From Buttiauxella massiliensis (GTDB lineage Bacteria > Pseudomonadota > Gammaproteobacteria > Enterobacterales > Enterobacteriaceae): a stretch of 64,000 nt of DNA. Location: positions 288,962-352,961 of the forward strand of contig NZ_LR722653.1 in the NCBI RefSeq assembly GCF_902500225.1, written 5' to 3'. Position numbers and translations under genes: made by a program. This document shows, in pieces, positions 39,684-50,797 of this stretch. The first letter of the stretch is position 1. Every line of letters begins with the position of its first letter. The notes under the pieces were generated by a model. That model did no database searches. It was not told the DNA's origin and saw nothing but the letters and a program-made list of their open reading frames with translations.

Positions 39684-40705
39684 GTCGTTTAAGTCCTGTG
39701 ACTCAGGCCCGTTGGGCTCGGTTTTGTCAAAATAAACGCGGCTACTGGTCGTTGTGGATATTCGCTGTTCTGTTTGTGCTTAGTCTCGGTTCAGAGCTTA
39801 TTGCTAACGATCGTCCATTGGTCGTTCACTACCAGGAACGTCTCTATTTCCCATGTATTGCCAATTATAGTGAAAGTGATTTCGGCGGGCCTCTAGCAAC
39901 CCCTGCTGATTATCAGGACCCGTGGCTTGCAGAACGCCTGAACCAAAAAGGTTGGGTAATCTGGGCACCGATTCGCTTTGGCTCTAGTGCTATTAACTTT
40001 GCTACCACTGTTCCCTTCCCTTCACCGCCAAGTTCTCAAAACTGGCTAGGGACTGACGCCAACGGTGGCGATGTACTGGCACGCATTCTCTACGGCACGC
40101 GCATTTCTATTCTTTTCGGGCTGATGCTGACACTCTTTTCCAGCGTGATTGGGATAGTTGCTGGTGCGGTTCAGGGCTATTACGGCGGGCGAGTAGATTT
40201 ATGGGGGCAGAGATTTATCGAAGTGTGGTCCGGAATGCCGACACTGTTCCTGATAATCCTGCTTTCAAGCGTCATCCAGCCTAATTTCTGGTGGCTGTTG
40301 GGGATTACGGTGCTGTTTGGCTGGATGAGTCTGGTGGGAGTGGTTCGTGCAGAGTTTCTGCGCACCCGGAACTTCGATTACATTCGCGCGGCACAGGCAA
40401 TGGGTGTCAGCGACAGGTCGATAATTACACGCCATATGCTGCCCAACGCCATGGTCGCCACCCTGACTTTCTTACCGTTTATTCTTTGCGGTTCCATTAC
40501 TACCCTCACCTCACTGGATTTCCTGGGCTTCGGTTTGCCTCTTGGTTCCCCATCCCTCGGTGAGCTGTTGCTGCAAGGCAAAAATAACCTTCAGGCTCCG
40601 TGGCTTGGCATCACCGCATTTCTCTCGCTGGCACTATTGCTGACGTTACTTATTTTTATCGGCGAAGCAGTGCGCGACGCCTTCGATCCGAGCAAGGCGC
40701 ACTGA
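39680..40705 (+). CDS. yejE: YejE, peptide ABC transporter permease
   Basis: The second permease of the Yej importer, 341 aa. It has a DppC-type N-terminal extension and span, then a core with the EAA loop [24 protein letters not shown] near residue 235. The [20 protein letters not shown] region is family-typical. yejF begins one base after its stop. Confidence 0.96.
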   Translation: MSRLSPVTQARWARFCQNKRGYWSLWIFAVLFVLSLGSELIANDRPLVVHYQERLYFPCIANYSESDFGGPLATPADYQDPWLAERLNQKGWVIWAPIRFGSSAINFATTVPFPSPPSSQNWLGTDANGGDVLARILYGTRISILFGLMLTLFSSVIGIVAGAVQGYYGGRVDLWGQRFIEVWSGMPTLFLIILLSSVIQPNFWWLLGITVLFGWMSLVGVVRAEFLRTRNFDYIRAAQAMGVSDRSIITRHMLPNAMVATLTFLPFILCGSITTLTSLDFLGFGLPLGSPSLGELLLQGKNNLQAPWLGITAFLSLALLLTLLIFIGEAVRDAFDPSKAH

Positions 40706-40706
40706 T

Positions 40707-42296
40707 ATGACTACTCCACTGCTGTCCATAAAGAATTTATCCGTGGCTTTCCGAAGCGGCGACACCATTGCGCAAGTTGTGGACGATTTATCGCTCGAGG
40801 TGAATGCCGGTGAAACACTCGCGTTAGTCGGTGAATCAGGCTCAGGGAAAAGCGTCACGGCGTTATCGGTGCTGCGTCTGTTACCGGCACCGCCAGTTGT
40901 TTATCCGTCGGGTGAGATCTTCTTTAAAGGGCAGGAGTTATTACATGCTCCAGAACAGACGCTTCGAAGCGTACGTGGCAACAAAATCGCCATGATTTTT
41001 CAAGAGCCGATGGTTTCACTAAACCCGCTGCACAATATTGAAAAGCAGCTTTATGAAGTGTTATCGCTGCATCGTGGAATGCGCCGTGAAGCCGCTCGTG
41101 CTGAAATGCTAACGTGCCTGGACCGGGTTGGCATTCGTAATGCGGCAAACCGCTTAACTGATTTCCCCCACCAGCTTTCTGGTGGCGAGCGACAGCGCGT
41201 GATGATTGCCATGGCGCTGCTGACTCGCCCAGAATTACTTATTGCCGACGAGCCGACAACTGCTCTGGATGTCACGGTGCAGGCGCAAATTCTGCAATTA
41301 CTCAAAGAGCTCAAACAAGAGCTGAATATGGGGTTGTTGTTCATTACCCATAATCTGAATATCGTCAAAAAGCTGGCGGATAACGTTGCTGTCATGCGCA
41401 ACGGTAAATGTGTTGAACAAAACTCCGCAACTAAACTGTTATCTGCACCGCAGCATCCTTACACGCAACAACTGCTGGACGCCGAGCCCACGGGTAGCCC
41501 ACGTCCCGTAGATGAGAGCAGCAAGCCGCTATTGACCGTTCAAGGTTTGCAGGTCGCCTTCCCTATTCGCCGCGGGTTGCTTAAGAAAACCATCGGTTAT
41601 AACTACGGAATAAAAGACCTAAGTTTTACGCTGCGTGCCGGTGAAAGCATCGGTCTGGTTGGGGAGTCAGGATCAGGTAAAAGTACCACTGGGCTTGCGT
41701 TGCTACGCCTAATTAATTCCAACGGTGAGATATGGTTTGATGGCAAGCCACTGCATGAGCTTAATCGCAAAAAGCTGCTACCACTGCGTCGACGTATTCA
41801 GGTCGTTTTCCAGGATCCAAATTCATCGTTGAACCCACGTCTGGATGTTTTGCAGATAATTGAAGAAGGTTTACGCGTGCATCAGCCTGCGTTAACTGCG
41901 GCAGAACGTGAGCAAAGAGTCATAGTGGCTATGCAGGAGGTGGGGTTAGATCCGCAAACAATGCATCGTTATACGGCAGAATTTTCTGGCGGACAAAGAC
42001 AGCGTATCGCCATTGCCAGAGCGCTGATTTTACAACCTGAGCTAATCATTCTTGATGAACCGACTTCTTCGCTCGACCGCTCCGTACAAGCACAAATACT
42101 CGCGTTGCTGAAGTCGTTACAAGAAAAGCATCAGTTGGCCTACATTTTTATCAGCCATGACTTGCGAGTAGTGAAGTCGTTATGCCATCAGGTCGTTGTA
42201 CTGAGGCAGGGAGAAGTAGTTGAACAAGGAGCATGCCAGCAAATTTTTGCAGCACCTCAGGCGGAATACACACGCCAGTTACTCGCGCTTGCTTGA
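40707..42296 (+). CDS. yejF: YejF, peptide ABC transporter duplicated ATPase
   Basis: This cytoplasmic ATPase has 529 aa with two ABC domains. Each has Walker A GESGSGKS (near residues 41 and 315), a signature (LSGGERQRV and FSGGQRQRI) and Walker B (LLIADEP and LIILDEP). Each half ends with the oligopeptide-transporter motif HPYTQQLL / AEYTRQLL. It is the last gene of yejABEF. Confidence 0.96.
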   Translation: MTTPLLSIKNLSVAFRSGDTIAQVVDDLSLEVNAGETLALVGESGSGKSVTALSVLRLLPAPPVVYPSGEIFFKGQELLHAPEQTLRSVRGNKIAMIFQEPMVSLNPLHNIEKQLYEVLSLHRGMRREAARAEMLTCLDRVGIRNAANRLTDFPHQLSGGERQRVMIAMALLTRPELLIADEPTTALDVTVQAQILQLLKELKQELNMGLLFITHNLNIVKKLADNVAVMRNGKCVEQNSATKLLSAPQHPYTQQLLDAEPTGSPRPVDESSKPLLTVQGLQVAFPIRRGLLKKTIGYNYGIKDLSFTLRAGESIGLVGESGSGKSTTGLALLRLINSNGEIWFDGKPLHELNRKKLLPLRRRIQVVFQDPNSSLNPRLDVLQIIEEGLRVHQPALTAAEREQRVIVAMQEVGLDPQTMHRYTAEFSGGQRQRIAIARALILQPELIILDEPTSSLDRSVQAQILALLKSLQEKHQLAYIFISHDLRVVKSLCHQVVVLRQGEVVEQGACQQIFAAPQAEYTRQLLALA

Positions 42297-42312
42297 TTTG
42301 CAAGCTTAAGAA

Positions 42313-42660
42313 TCAAAAGGGATTCGTGCTGGAGAAAGATTCAGCAATAGCCACGCCGAAGTTCTTAAGTCTGCACGTTGCAGTTTGCTCATCCTGACGA
42401 TTAACAAACAGGCATGGCTGACCTTCACATTCCACGACGGCAGAATCCACTTCGATATCTCTCAGCGCCAGGCTTAATTTGTGCATGGTCGGCCAGGCAG
42501 AATCACTATTGTTATCGCTTAGTAATTTCAGGCCAATCAGACAATTTTCAGCGTTCTGACCATTTTGCGGAATCGGTTCAACTCTGGAACCTGCAAAACC
42601 CGCCAACCAACGATATCTATGTGGTAAGCGATGAACAATGGAAAGCTGTAAAGTATTCAC
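42313..42660 (-). CDS. yejG: YejG, small conserved protein
   Basis: A 115-aa cytoplasmic protein of unknown biochemical role, alignable to E. coli YejG over its full length ([14 protein letters not shown]...; C-terminal [15 protein letters not shown]). It is convergent with yejF, 16 bp apart, and is preceded by an unusually repeat-rich 345-bp region. Confidence 0.92.
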   Translation of the reverse strand: MNTLQLSIVHRLPHRYRWLAGFAGSRVEPIPQNGQNAENCLIGLKLLSDNNSDSAWPTMHKLSLALRDIEVDSAVVECEGQPCLFVNRQDEQTATCRLKNFGVAIAESFSSTNPF

Positions 42661-43005
42661 TGTGGTGTCCCCAAAAAATCCAAAATTATTTCACAAACAG
42701 TTTACATAAAGGTTAACACAATGTTGATGCTTTGTGTGTAAACAACCTAGAAACCGCTTACATCCGTTGTAATTATTTGTCTACCATTTCATATTTAGTG
42801 TTTTATTTTTGTGGTGCCGCACACATTTCGGCGCTATATGTAACGCTTTCTGCGATGTAACTCAACCTTTTTAACTACAAGAATGTGACTTTTTGTTGTT
42901 GATACGTTTACATTTGAGAAACAAATTGTAGGCGTTTGTGAGAGGATTTCGTTGATTTGGATTAAAGAACGGGCACCTGGCGATACCCGTTTACATACTT
43001 TAGGA
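42661..43005. promoter_or_regulatory. yejG upstream region with clustered CGnTTACAT half-sites
   Basis: These 345 AT-rich bp lie upstream of yejG and downstream of bcr. TAGAAACCGCTTACAT (42748-42763) differs from the mgl operator at two positions. CGTTTACAT occurs at 42905-42913 and 42988-42996, and the reverse form ATGTAACGC at 42838-42846. This is the right half-site of LacI/GalR-type operators. The protein that binds is unproven. Confidence 0.45.
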
Positions 43006-44205
43006 TTATTTAGTGGTTAAGCGCGGGCGGCTGGCGTAGAGATAGAACACAATGGAGCAAGTCGCGCACACGGCAATCGACCAAATCATCGGCCACGCAG
43101 AATTAAAAGTCGCAAAGGATAGCAGCGCGCCGGTTAATGCGCCGATACCGAAACGAAACGTGCCAGCCAGCGAAGAAGCTGTTCCCGCCATATGTGGAAA
43201 CTCATCAAGAATTACCGCCATCGCGTTTGACGACACCATTGAAACGCACCCAACAAATGCCGCCACACCCAACACCATCGACCAAAAACCGAACCCCAGC
43301 ATCGTACTAAGTACCAGCCAGATAGCCATAGCAAACTGGACAAACAACCCAAAGCGGAACATCGCCAGCGGGCCGAAACGACGTACGAAGCGGCTATTAA
43401 TTAGCGTCATCACAATCAAGAACAAGATGTTAAGCGCGAAGTAGTAACCAAAATGCTGTGGCGCAACGTGATTGAGTTCAATGTAAACAAACGGGCCAGC
43501 GCTCAAAAATGAGAACATTGCTGCAAAGCTAAAACCGCTCGCCAACATATAGCTCAACACACGCTTATGACGGAATAACGTAGCGAAGTTACCTATCGTT
43601 GTGCGTAAGTGAAACTTCTGCCGACGTTCCACGGGTAGCGTTTCGTGGATCAGGAAGAAAATCATCGCTGATGCCAGAAGTGCTGCCAATGCCAGGATCC
43701 AGAAGATTGCATGCCAACTAAACCATACCAGCACTGCCCCACCTACCATCGGTGCTACAAGAGGTGCAATAGTGGTTATCAGCATGACGAACGACATCAT
43801 GCGCGAGAACTCTTCTTTTGGATAAATATCGCGCATCAGGGCATTGATTACCACGCTTGCCGCAGCAGCAGAAAGGCCATGCAGAAAACGCATTGCAATC
43901 AGGTGATCAATCGTTTGTGAGAGCGCGCAAGCAATTGCCGCCGCAGCAAAGACAAGCGTACCGCCCAGCACCACTGGCTTACGGCCGATGCTGTCCGCCA
44001 TCGGGCCATAAAATAGCTGACCGATAGCAAAACCAAGAATATAGGTACTTAACGTCATTTGCGCGCTGCCTGCTGGCACGCCAAACTCTGAGGCAATGAC
44101 CGGCAGGGCCGGTAAATACATATCTATTGATAACGGCATTAACATGGCCAGCAGGCCAAGTATCACCACAATGCCAATAGACGAGTTTTGCTTGCTACTC
44201 AACAC
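43006..44205 (-). CDS. bcr: Bcr, bicyclomycin/sulfonamide MFS exporter
   Basis: A DHA1-family drug/H+ antiporter of 399 aa with 12 spans, exporting bicyclomycin and cysteine in E. coli. Motifs are [12 protein letters not shown] in the first span, [13 protein letters not shown] in loop 2-3, and the antiporter-type stretch in span 5 ([10 protein letters not shown]). It starts 12 bp after rsuA in the same direction, as in E. coli. Confidence 0.95.
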   Translation of the reverse strand: MLSSKQNSSIGIVVILGLLAMLMPLSIDMYLPALPVIASEFGVPAGSAQMTLSTYILGFAIGQLFYGPMADSIGRKPVVLGGTLVFAAAAIACALSQTIDHLIAMRFLHGLSAAAASVVINALMRDIYPKEEFSRMMSFVMLITTIAPLVAPMVGGAVLVWFSWHAIFWILALAALLASAMIFFLIHETLPVERRQKFHLRTTIGNFATLFRHKRVLSYMLASGFSFAAMFSFLSAGPFVYIELNHVAPQHFGYYFALNILFLIVMTLINSRFVRRFGPLAMFRFGLFVQFAMAIWLVLSTMLGFGFWSMVLGVAAFVGCVSMVSSNAMAVILDEFPHMAGTASSLAGTFRFGIGALTGALLSFATFNSAWPMIWSIAVCATCSIVFYLYASRPRLTTK

Positions 44206-44217
44206 TTCCTCCTGGAA

Positions 44218-44925
44218 TTAACGTGGTGGCATGCCAACACTGGTAACTTCTTCTTCGGTTAATGTGCGGTATTCGCCGGGTGCGAGATCTGCATCCATAG
44301 CAATTGCGCCAATACGTTCACGATGCAAGCCAACCACATGGTTGCCTACCGCCGCAAACATGCGTTTTACCTGGTGGTAACGGCCTTCGCTGATGGTCAA
44401 ACGCACTTCAAGCGGAGTAATCACTTCAAGTGTGGCTGGCAGCGTAAGATCTTTTTCATTATGCAGTTGAACGCCAGCTGCAAATTGTTCTGCTGTGTCA
44501 TCGGAGATCGGATTCTCAAGTGTCACCAGATAGGTTTTCTCACAATGATGACGCGGAGAAGTAATGCGGTGCGACCACTGACCATCATCGGTCATCAATA
44601 CCAGACCGGTAGTGTCGATATCCAGACGCCCTGCTGCATGCAGTTTGTGCGCCATTGGCTCATCAAGGAAATACAGCACGGTTGGATGATCTGGGTCTTC
44701 TGTCGAACAAACATAACCCTGCGGCTTATTAAGCATAAAGTAGCGAGGGCCGACTTGCTGAGTCAGTGAACGACCATCAAACTCCACCTGGTGCTCAGGG
44801 TTCAGTTTAAAAGAAGCGTCACGCACCACTTCACCGTCAATCGTGACACGGCTTGCGCGGATTTCACGGCCAGAGATAGCACGGCTCACACCGAGCTGCT
44901 GAGAGATAAATTTATCGAGTCGCAT
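44218..44925 (-). CDS. rsuA: RsuA, 16S rRNA pseudouridine516 synthase
   Basis: It isomerises U516 of 16S rRNA. Its 235 aa contain an N-terminal S4 RNA-binding domain ([16 protein letters not shown]), then the catalytic domain with the active Asp in [10 protein letters not shown] near residue 100, and [18 protein letters not shown]. It is divergent from radD. Confidence 0.96.
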   Translation of the reverse strand: MRLDKFISQQLGVSRAISGREIRASRVTIDGEVVRDASFKLNPEHQVEFDGRSLTQQVGPRYFMLNKPQGYVCSTEDPDHPTVLYFLDEPMAHKLHAAGRLDIDTTGLVLMTDDGQWSHRITSPRHHCEKTYLVTLENPISDDTAEQFAAGVQLHNEKDLTLPATLEVITPLEVRLTISEGRYHQVKRMFAAVGNHVVGLHRERIGAIAMDADLAPGEYRTLTEEEVTSVGMPPR

Positions 44926-45110
44926 TAAATATTGCCTGTTTCTAAGAGGTACCAGGACAAAACCGCTGGCCGGGCATCAGCCCGTTTATATGGGTAAAAT
45001 TCGTTTGCCTGTTAATTAGTTTGCCAGTATAGCGAGATAGAAAAGTCTCTCAAGCTAAAACCCTGTTTCATGGCATAATCGCCGCTGATGTTTCACAGAC
45101 CTGATCAATA

Positions 45111-46871
45111 ATGTCCTTTACCTTACGCCCCTACCAACAAGAAGCAGTAGACGCCACGCTGCACTACTTCCGTAAAAACATCACCCCTGCGGTGATTGTG
45201 CTGCCTACGGGCGCGGGAAAAAGTCTGGTGATTGCCGAACTTGCCCGTGTGGCGCGAGGACGAGTGTTAGTACTTGCACACGTTAAAGAGCTGGTCGCGC
45301 AAAACCATGCAAAATATTGCGCGCTTGGCCTGGAAGCCGATATATTCGCTGCCGGTCTACAACGCAAAGAGAGCAATGGAAAAGTCGTTTTCGGCAGCGT
45401 GCAATCCGTAGCCCGCAATCTTGAGCAATTCCACGGCGAGTTTTCGTTGCTGATTGTCGATGAATGCCACCGCATTGGTGATGCCGACGATAGCCAGTAC
45501 CAGCAAATCCTCGCACATTTACGCACGGCAAATCCTAAACTGCGTCTGCTTGGCCTGACCGCAACACCCTATCGGCTCGGGAAAGGCTGGATCTACCATT
45601 TTCACTATCACGGCATGGTTCGCGGCAATGAAAAAGCCCTGTTCCGTGACTGCATTTACGAATTACCGCTGCGTTACATGATTAAGCACGGCTATTTAAC
45701 GCCACCCGAGCGCCTCGATATGCCCGTGGTGCAGTACGATTTTAGCCGCTTGCAGGCACAATCGAACGGTTTATTCAGCGAAGCCGACCTTAACCGTGAA
45801 CTGAAACAGCAAAAGCGTATTACCCCACATATCGTCAGCCAGATTGTTGAGTTTGCCGCCGACAGGCGCGGCGTGATGGTTTTTGCCTCAACCGTTGAGC
45901 ACGCCAAAGAAGTCACCGCGCTGCTGCCTAAAAACGATGCGGCTCTGATTACCGCAGATACCCCAAGCCCTGCCCGCGATACATTAATCGAAGCATTTAA
46001 AAACCAGCAATTCCGTTTCCTGGTTAACGTTTCCGTGCTCACCACCGGCTTTGACGCACCGCATGTCGATTTGATTGCTATTTTGCGCCCGACAGAGTCT
46101 GTCAGCCTTTATCAACAAATTGTTGGTCGTGGTTTGCGCCTGGCTCCCGGTAAAAAAGATTGCTTGATACTGGATTACGCCGGAAATCCCCATGATCTAT
46201 TCACTCCAGAAGTCGGCGCGGCGAAAGGTAAAAGCGATAACGTGCCCGTGCAGGTTTTCTGCCCTTCATGCGGTTTTGCCAACACGTTCTGGGGCAAGAC
46301 CACCAGCGACGGCAAGTTAATTGAACACTTTGGCCGCCGCTGCCAGGGCTGGTTTGAAGATGACGACGGCGCACGCGAACAATGTGATTACCGCTTCCGT
46401 TTCAAAAATTGTCCGCAATGTAATGCAGAGAACGATATTGCCGCCCGTCGCTGCCACCAGTGTGACCATGTTCTGGTCGATCCCGACGATATGTTAAAAG
46501 CCGCGCTGAAATTGAAAGATGCCCTGGTGCTGCGCTGTGGCGGAATGACGCTGCAACACGGTGGCGACGAAAAAGGTGACTGGCTGAAGATTACCTATTT
46601 TGATGAAGATGGCGCAGATGTCAGTGAGCGCTTCCGCCTGCAAACACCCGCCCAACGTATGGCTTTCGAGCAGCTATTTATTCGGCCACACAACCGTGCA
46701 CCAGGCGTGCCGCTACGTTGGATAAACGCCGCTGATGTTGTGGCTCAGCAATCAGCACTTCGCCACCCGGATTTTGTCGTCGCACGCAAGAACGGCAACT
46801 TCTGGAATGTGCGGGAAAAGGTATTTGATTACGAAGGACGCTTCCGCCGGGCAAATGAATTACGTGGCTAA
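45111..46871 (+). CDS. radD: RadD (YejH), SF2 repair ATPase
   Basis: A DNA-damage-tolerance helicase-like ATPase of 586 aa, the E. coli length. The helicase core has motif I PTGAGKS near residue 32, a DECH-type motif II ([10 protein letters not shown]), the [10 protein letters not shown] motif III region, and motif [16 protein letters not shown]-terminal zinc-binding region follows with CPSCGF, CQG...CDYRF, CPQC and CHQC. It is divergent from rsuA. Confidence 0.96.
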   Translation: MSFTLRPYQQEAVDATLHYFRKNITPAVIVLPTGAGKSLVIAELARVARGRVLVLAHVKELVAQNHAKYCALGLEADIFAAGLQRKESNGKVVFGSVQSVARNLEQFHGEFSLLIVDECHRIGDADDSQYQQILAHLRTANPKLRLLGLTATPYRLGKGWIYHFHYHGMVRGNEKALFRDCIYELPLRYMIKHGYLTPPERLDMPVVQYDFSRLQAQSNGLFSEADLNRELKQQKRITPHIVSQIVEFAADRRGVMVFASTVEHAKEVTALLPKNDAALITADTPSPARDTLIEAFKNQQFRFLVNVSVLTTGFDAPHVDLIAILRPTESVSLYQQIVGRGLRLAPGKKDCLILDYAGNPHDLFTPEVGAAKGKSDNVPVQVFCPSCGFANTFWGKTTSDGKLIEHFGRRCQGWFEDDDGAREQCDYRFRFKNCPQCNAENDIAARRCHQCDHVLVDPDDMLKAALKLKDALVLRCGGMTLQHGGDEKGDWLKITYFDEDGADVSERFRLQTPAQRMAFEQLFIRPHNRAPGVPLRWINAADVVAQQSALRHPDFVVARKNGNFWNVREKVFDYEGRFRRANELRG

Positions 46872-46883
46872 AGGTTCTTTTAA

Positions 46884-46912
46884 TTGCTGATGTCGCGTGG
46901 AATGGCTATAAT
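46884..46912 (+). promoter_or_regulatory. Sigma-70 promoter of rplY
   Basis: TTGCTG, 17-bp spacer, then a perfect TATAAT. It lies 85 bp upstream of the rplY start. Confidence 0.75.
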
Positions 46913-46996
46913 GCGCCCGCTTTTGCATCCGCAAAGCAGATCACTTACCTGTTGCTGGGTCGCCTGTAACAGGATTATTTAAGAGAGAAACAGTTA

Positions 46997-47281
46997 ATGT
47001 TTACTATCAATGCAGTAGAACGCAAAGAGCAGGGCAAGGGTGCGAGCCGCCGCCTGCGTGCAGCTAACAAATTCCCGGCAATCATCTATGGTGGTTCCGA
47101 AGCTGCGATCTCTATCGAACTGGATCACGACAACGTAATGAACCTGCAAGCTAAACCAGGTTTCTACGAAGAAGTTCTGACTCTGGTTGTAGACGGTAAA
47201 GAAGTTAAGGTTAAAGTTCAGGCTGTTCAGCGTCACCCGTTCAAGCCAAAACTGAGCCACATCGACTTCGTTCGCGCTTAA
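46997..47281 (+). CDS. rplY: RplY, 50S ribosomal protein L25
   Basis: The 5S-rRNA-binding ribosomal protein L25, 94 aa as in E. coli, without the C-terminal CTC extension. It begins [21 protein letters not shown] and ends [12 protein letters not shown]. It has its own promoter and terminator. Confidence 0.98.
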   Translation: MFTINAVERKEQGKGASRRLRAANKFPAIIYGGSEAAISIELDHDNVMNLQAKPGFYEEVLTLVVDGKEVKVKVQAVQRHPFKPKLSHIDFVRA

Positions 47282-47300
47282 TCGCGAATTTAGTTCGAAA

Positions 47301-47327
47301 AAAAACCCGCTTCGGCGGGTTTTTTTA
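47301..47327. terminator. Bidirectional terminator (rplY / yejK)
   Basis: AAACCCGC-TTCG-GCGGGTTT with A/T runs on both sides, between convergent rplY and yejK. Confidence 0.9.
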
Positions 47328-47330
47328 TGG

Positions 47331-48338
47331 CTATTTTCCAGAACTGCGACGTTGTAACTGGTCGCGCAGATTCGGTGGCGTGCCCTTAATGGTCAGCGTG
47401 TCAGTCGCTGGATCCCAGTAAATACGCTCACCAAGTAGCATCGCATCAAAACTAATCGTTAACCCACCACCGCTACCGGCGAATTTGGTTAACTGGCGCA
47501 ATGTTCCACGGTCAGCTGGGAAACTTTCTTCAAGTTCATAGCCTTTATCAGCGGTGAACTGCTGGAAGTTTTTGTCGTCAACAGCCCAGGGTAACTCGTC
47601 TGCAAGGGAAGAAAGTTCGATCTCTTCTCCCGCCTGGAGTTGCTCGTTACAGTAGGCATAAACCTGCTGACGTGCGGCCTGACGTTCGTTTTTATCCAGT
47701 TGCGCTTCGTTGGTGAAATCATCCAGCGCTTGCAACAAACCTTTGTTTTGCGCTTTGGCGTTTAAACCTTCGCTGGCACCGAGGAAATCCATAAAGAAAT
47801 CGGACACTTTGCGCCCCACTCGCCCTTTAAGGAAAGTCAGGTAACGCGTAGATTCCGGGTTGGTTTCCCATTCGGTCAGATCAATACGCGCCACGATATC
47901 GGCGTGGTTGATGTCCAGATGGTGCGTGGAACTGATATCCAGCTCTTCGTTGACGCGCATACTGCTTAAATTGTTCAGCACCGCTACCAGTAAATATTCC
48001 ACCGCTAGGTAGCGGTATTCGCAAAACAGCACAATGCCGCCATCAGCAAATGGATATTTTGCCAGCTCATCACGCAAACGTCCGGTCGCAGCACGGCTGA
48101 AGGCGAGGAAATCCTCGTCACCTTTACGCTGTGAACGCAGCGCTTGCGCTAATTCACTCTCTTCGCTGAACAGACCATATGCTTTATTTTTTGCACTATA
48201 TACGCGGTGCAATTCGGCCATCATTTCTTCTACGGCGCCGTTCGTTGCCAACAGAGAATCACGCAGCACGACTTCAAGTGTCTGTTCGCCGCGTTTGATC
48301 AACTGGTGTAAGGCAATCTGGTTGATATCCAGACTCAT
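47331..48338 (-). CDS. yejK: YejK (NdpA), nucleoid-associated protein
   Basis: A 335-aa nucleoid-associated protein (37-kDa NAP family), E. coli length. Conserved stretches include [29 protein letters not shown] and the C-terminal [20 protein letters not shown]. It is divergent from yejL, across a gap holding a shortened ERIC. Confidence 0.95.
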   Translation of the reverse strand: MSLDINQIALHQLIKRGEQTLEVVLRDSLLATNGAVEEMMAELHRVYSAKNKAYGLFSEESELAQALRSQRKGDEDFLAFSRAATGRLRDELAKYPFADGGIVLFCEYRYLAVEYLLVAVLNNLSSMRVNEELDISSTHHLDINHADIVARIDLTEWETNPESTRYLTFLKGRVGRKVSDFFMDFLGASEGLNAKAQNKGLLQALDDFTNEAQLDKNERQAARQQVYAYCNEQLQAGEEIELSSLADELPWAVDDKNFQQFTADKGYELEESFPADRGTLRQLTKFAGSGGGLTISFDAMLLGERIYWDPATDTLTIKGTPPNLRDQLQRRSSGK

Positions 48339-48403
48339 GATAAACTCTCCTTTTAAACTCGGCGGTATTCAACCATTGCCAGAAGCCTTGTGCAACCTCC
48401 CCT

Positions 48404-48460
48404 AAATAATTCGGGCGGCAAGAAGGCAGCCAACGCACGTGCAGCTTGAAGTATGAAGGG
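48404..48460. repeat. Internally deleted ERIC element
   Basis: Both ends of the ERIC are present (AATAATTCGGGCGGCAAG at left; CAGCCAACGC...CTTGAAGTATGAAGGG at right), but the central hairpin core is missing. It reads in the same orientation as the copies at 14805 and 36616. Confidence 0.75.
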
Positions 48461-48538
48461 GAAAGATAAAAAAGCAGAAAAACAGGTCCTTCTACGGTAA
48501 GATAACGCCCTTTCCTGAATCTAATTGATTGTTAATTT

Positions 48539-48766
48539 ATGCCACAAATATCCCGTTATAGTGACGAACGCGTCGAAGAACTGTTGAGTGAACTGGCTAG
48601 CGTGCTGGAAAAGCACCAAACGCCAACCGATCTTTCCCTGATGGTGCTGGGAAATATGGTCACCAACCTGATTAATACCAGCGTAGCTTCTGCTCAACGC
48701 CGCTCTCTAGCTCGCTCTTTCGCAGAGGCACTGCAAGCCTCCGTGAGCGAAGACAAAGCTCATTAA
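48539..48766 (+). CDS. yejL: YejL, UPF0352 small protein
   Basis: A 75-aa helical protein of unknown function, E. coli length ([19 protein letters not shown]...). It lies 19 bp upstream of yejM in the same direction, a conserved pairing. Confidence 0.94.
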   Translation: MPQISRYSDERVEELLSELASVLEKHQTPTDLSLMVLGNMVTNLINTSVASAQRRSLARSFAEALQASVSEDKAH

Positions 48767-48785
48767 GGGATTGTAGTTACACGTT

Positions 48786-50552
48786 ATGGTGACTAATCGT
48801 CAGCGCTACCGCGAAAAAATTTCCCAGATGGTCAGTTGGGGACATTGGTTCGCCCTGTTCAATATCCTGCTGGCAACGCTGCTGGGTAGCCGCTATCTAT
48901 TTGTCGCTGACTGGCCGGCAACACTCACGGGTCGTATTTATTCCTGGTTGAGTGTTATCGGTCATTTTAGTTTTGTGGTTTTCGCCACTTACCTTCTGAT
49001 TCTCTTCCCGCTGACCTTCGTTGTTATGTCACAGCGCCTGATGCGCTTTATCTCGGCAGCGCTTGCTACCGCAGGCATGACACTTCTGCTTATCGACAGC
49101 GAAGTCTTTACTCGCTTCCATCTCCATCTTAATCCGATTGTCTGGGAACTGGTGATTAACCCCGACCAGAGTGAAATGGCGCGAGATTGGCAGCTGATGT
49201 TTATCAGCGTACCGGTAATTTTATTGATTGAAATGCTGTTTGCGACCTGGAGCTGGCAGAAACTGCGCAGCCTGGGGCGTCGTAAACATTATGCAAAACC
49301 TGTTGTTGTGCTGTTCTTCGTCGCATTCTTCAGCAGCCATATTATGTATATCTGGGCTGATGCGAATTTCTATCGCCCGATTACCATGCAGCGTGCCAAC
49401 TTGCCGCTCTCCTATCCAATGACAGCCCGTCGTTTCCTCGAAAAACATGGCCTGCTGGATGCGAAGGAGTACCAACGTCGACTGGTGGAACAGGGTAATC
49501 CTGAAGCTGTATCAGTACAGTACCCACTTAGCGATCTGCAATTCCGTGATATGGGCGCGGGCCACAATGTATTGCTGATTACCGTCGATGGTCTGAACGC
49601 TGAATACGCCCCGAAAAACTTGCCAAATCTCAACGAATTTGCCGCCAGCAACATTAACTTCAAGCAACATATGAGTGCAGGTAACGGTACCGACAGCGGT
49701 ATTTTTGGCCTGTTCTATGGGATTTCGCCTGCGTATATGGACGGTGTTTTATCAGCCCGAATCCCAGCAGCATTAATTACTGCCTTGAACCAACAAGGTT
49801 ATCAATTGGGGCTTTTCGCTTCCGATGGTTTTGACTCGTCGATGTACCGCCAGGCCCTGTTGTCTGACTTCTCTTTACCTTCAGCGCAGAGCCAATCTGA
49901 CGGACAAACAGCCTCACAATGGATTAACTGGCTGACGCAGTACGCATCTGATGACAACCGTTGGTTTTCGTGGGTTGCCTTTAACGGCACCAGCATCACG
50001 GCAGATACTAATCAGCAAGCCTTTGCTCGCCGCTATGCGCGCGCAGCGGGTAACGTTGATGAACAAATCAAACGTGTGCTTGATGCGCTGGAAGCCTCAG
50101 GCAAGCTCCAGAATACAGTTGTGATTATTACCGCAGGCCACGGTGTGCCTCTTGGCAAAGAGCAGCAAGACTCCTTCGCATGGTCACGTTCGCGAATTCA
50201 GGTGCCACTGGTTATCCATTGGCCGGGCACACCTGCACAGACCATTACGAAGCTCACCGATCACCAGGATGTCATGACAACGCTGATGCAGCGCCTGCTT
50301 CATGTCAAAAACCCAGCGAATGAGTATTCACAAGGTGAAGACTTGTTTGCCGCAACACGCCGTAATAACTGGGTAGTTGGTGCTGATAACAACAGTCTTG
50401 CGATTACTTTGCCGACCATGACGCTGGTGCTTGATAACAATGGCAACTACCGGATGTACGATTTGAAAGGCGAAAGCATCAAAGAAACCAAGCCTCAACT
50501 TGGGTTATTGCTGCAAGTGCTAACTGATGAGAAGCGCTTTATTGCCAACTGA
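48786..50552 (+). CDS. yejM: YejM (PbgA/LapC), inner-membrane regulator of LPS synthesis
   Basis: An essential inner-membrane protein that senses periplasmic LPS and restrains LapB-FtsH degradation of LpxC. It has 588 aa: five N-terminal spans (about 20-190), then the basic linker, then a sulfatase-fold periplasmic domain (NVLLITVDGLN near residue 260, GTDSGIFGLFYG near 300). The E. coli sulfatase fold is pseudo-enzymatic. Confidence 0.95.
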   Translation: MVTNRQRYREKISQMVSWGHWFALFNILLATLLGSRYLFVADWPATLTGRIYSWLSVIGHFSFVVFATYLLILFPLTFVVMSQRLMRFISAALATAGMTLLLIDSEVFTRFHLHLNPIVWELVINPDQSEMARDWQLMFISVPVILLIEMLFATWSWQKLRSLGRRKHYAKPVVVLFFVAFFSSHIMYIWADANFYRPITMQRANLPLSYPMTARRFLEKHGLLDAKEYQRRLVEQGNPEAVSVQYPLSDLQFRDMGAGHNVLLITVDGLNAEYAPKNLPNLNEFAASNINFKQHMSAGNGTDSGIFGLFYGISPAYMDGVLSARIPAALITALNQQGYQLGLFASDGFDSSMYRQALLSDFSLPSAQSQSDGQTASQWINWLTQYASDDNRWFSWVAFNGTSITADTNQQAFARRYARAAGNVDEQIKRVLDALEASGKLQNTVVIITAGHGVPLGKEQQDSFAWSRSRIQVPLVIHWPGTPAQTITKLTDHQDVMTTLMQRLLHVKNPANEYSQGEDLFAATRRNNWVVGADNNSLAITLPTMTLVLDNNGNYRMYDLKGESIKETKPQLGLLLQVLTDEKRFIAN

Positions 50553-50629
50553 TTGTATATTTATGAAACAGTTAGCAATAAGCCGTCTTGCAAATGATCG
50601 CCAGATAAGTAGTATTATTTTTTATGCTT

Positions 50630-50706
50630 CGGCACGTAGCGCAGCCTGGTAGCGCATCGTCATGGGGTGGCGAGGGTCGAGAGTTCGAATCTCTCCGTGC
50701 CGACCA
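50630..50706 (+). tRNA. proL: tRNA-Pro (GGG)
   Basis: A 77-nt cloverleaf with encoded CCA. The acceptor CGGCACG pairs with CGTGCCG, the D-arm is GCGC...GCGC, the anticodon loop ATGGGGT gives anticodon GGG at 50664-50666, and the T-arm is GAGAG-TTCGAAT-CTCTC. The place after yejM matches E. coli proL. The anticodon stem (TCGTC/GGCGA) and T-stem differ from E. coli but remain paired. Confidence 0.97.
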
Positions 50707-50718
50707 GCAACCTCTTAG

Positions 50719-50746
50719 AAAGCAGCCTGTTATGGCTGCTTTTTTA
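50719..50746 (+). terminator. Terminator of proL
   Basis: AAAGCAGCC-TGTTAT-GGCTGCTTT followed by a T-run; it starts 13 nt after the tRNA. Confidence 0.88.
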
Positions 50747-50797
50747 TGTCTGTATTTTGAGCTAAGGGAAACTGTCCAGCCACTTTCTCGCCCTTTA

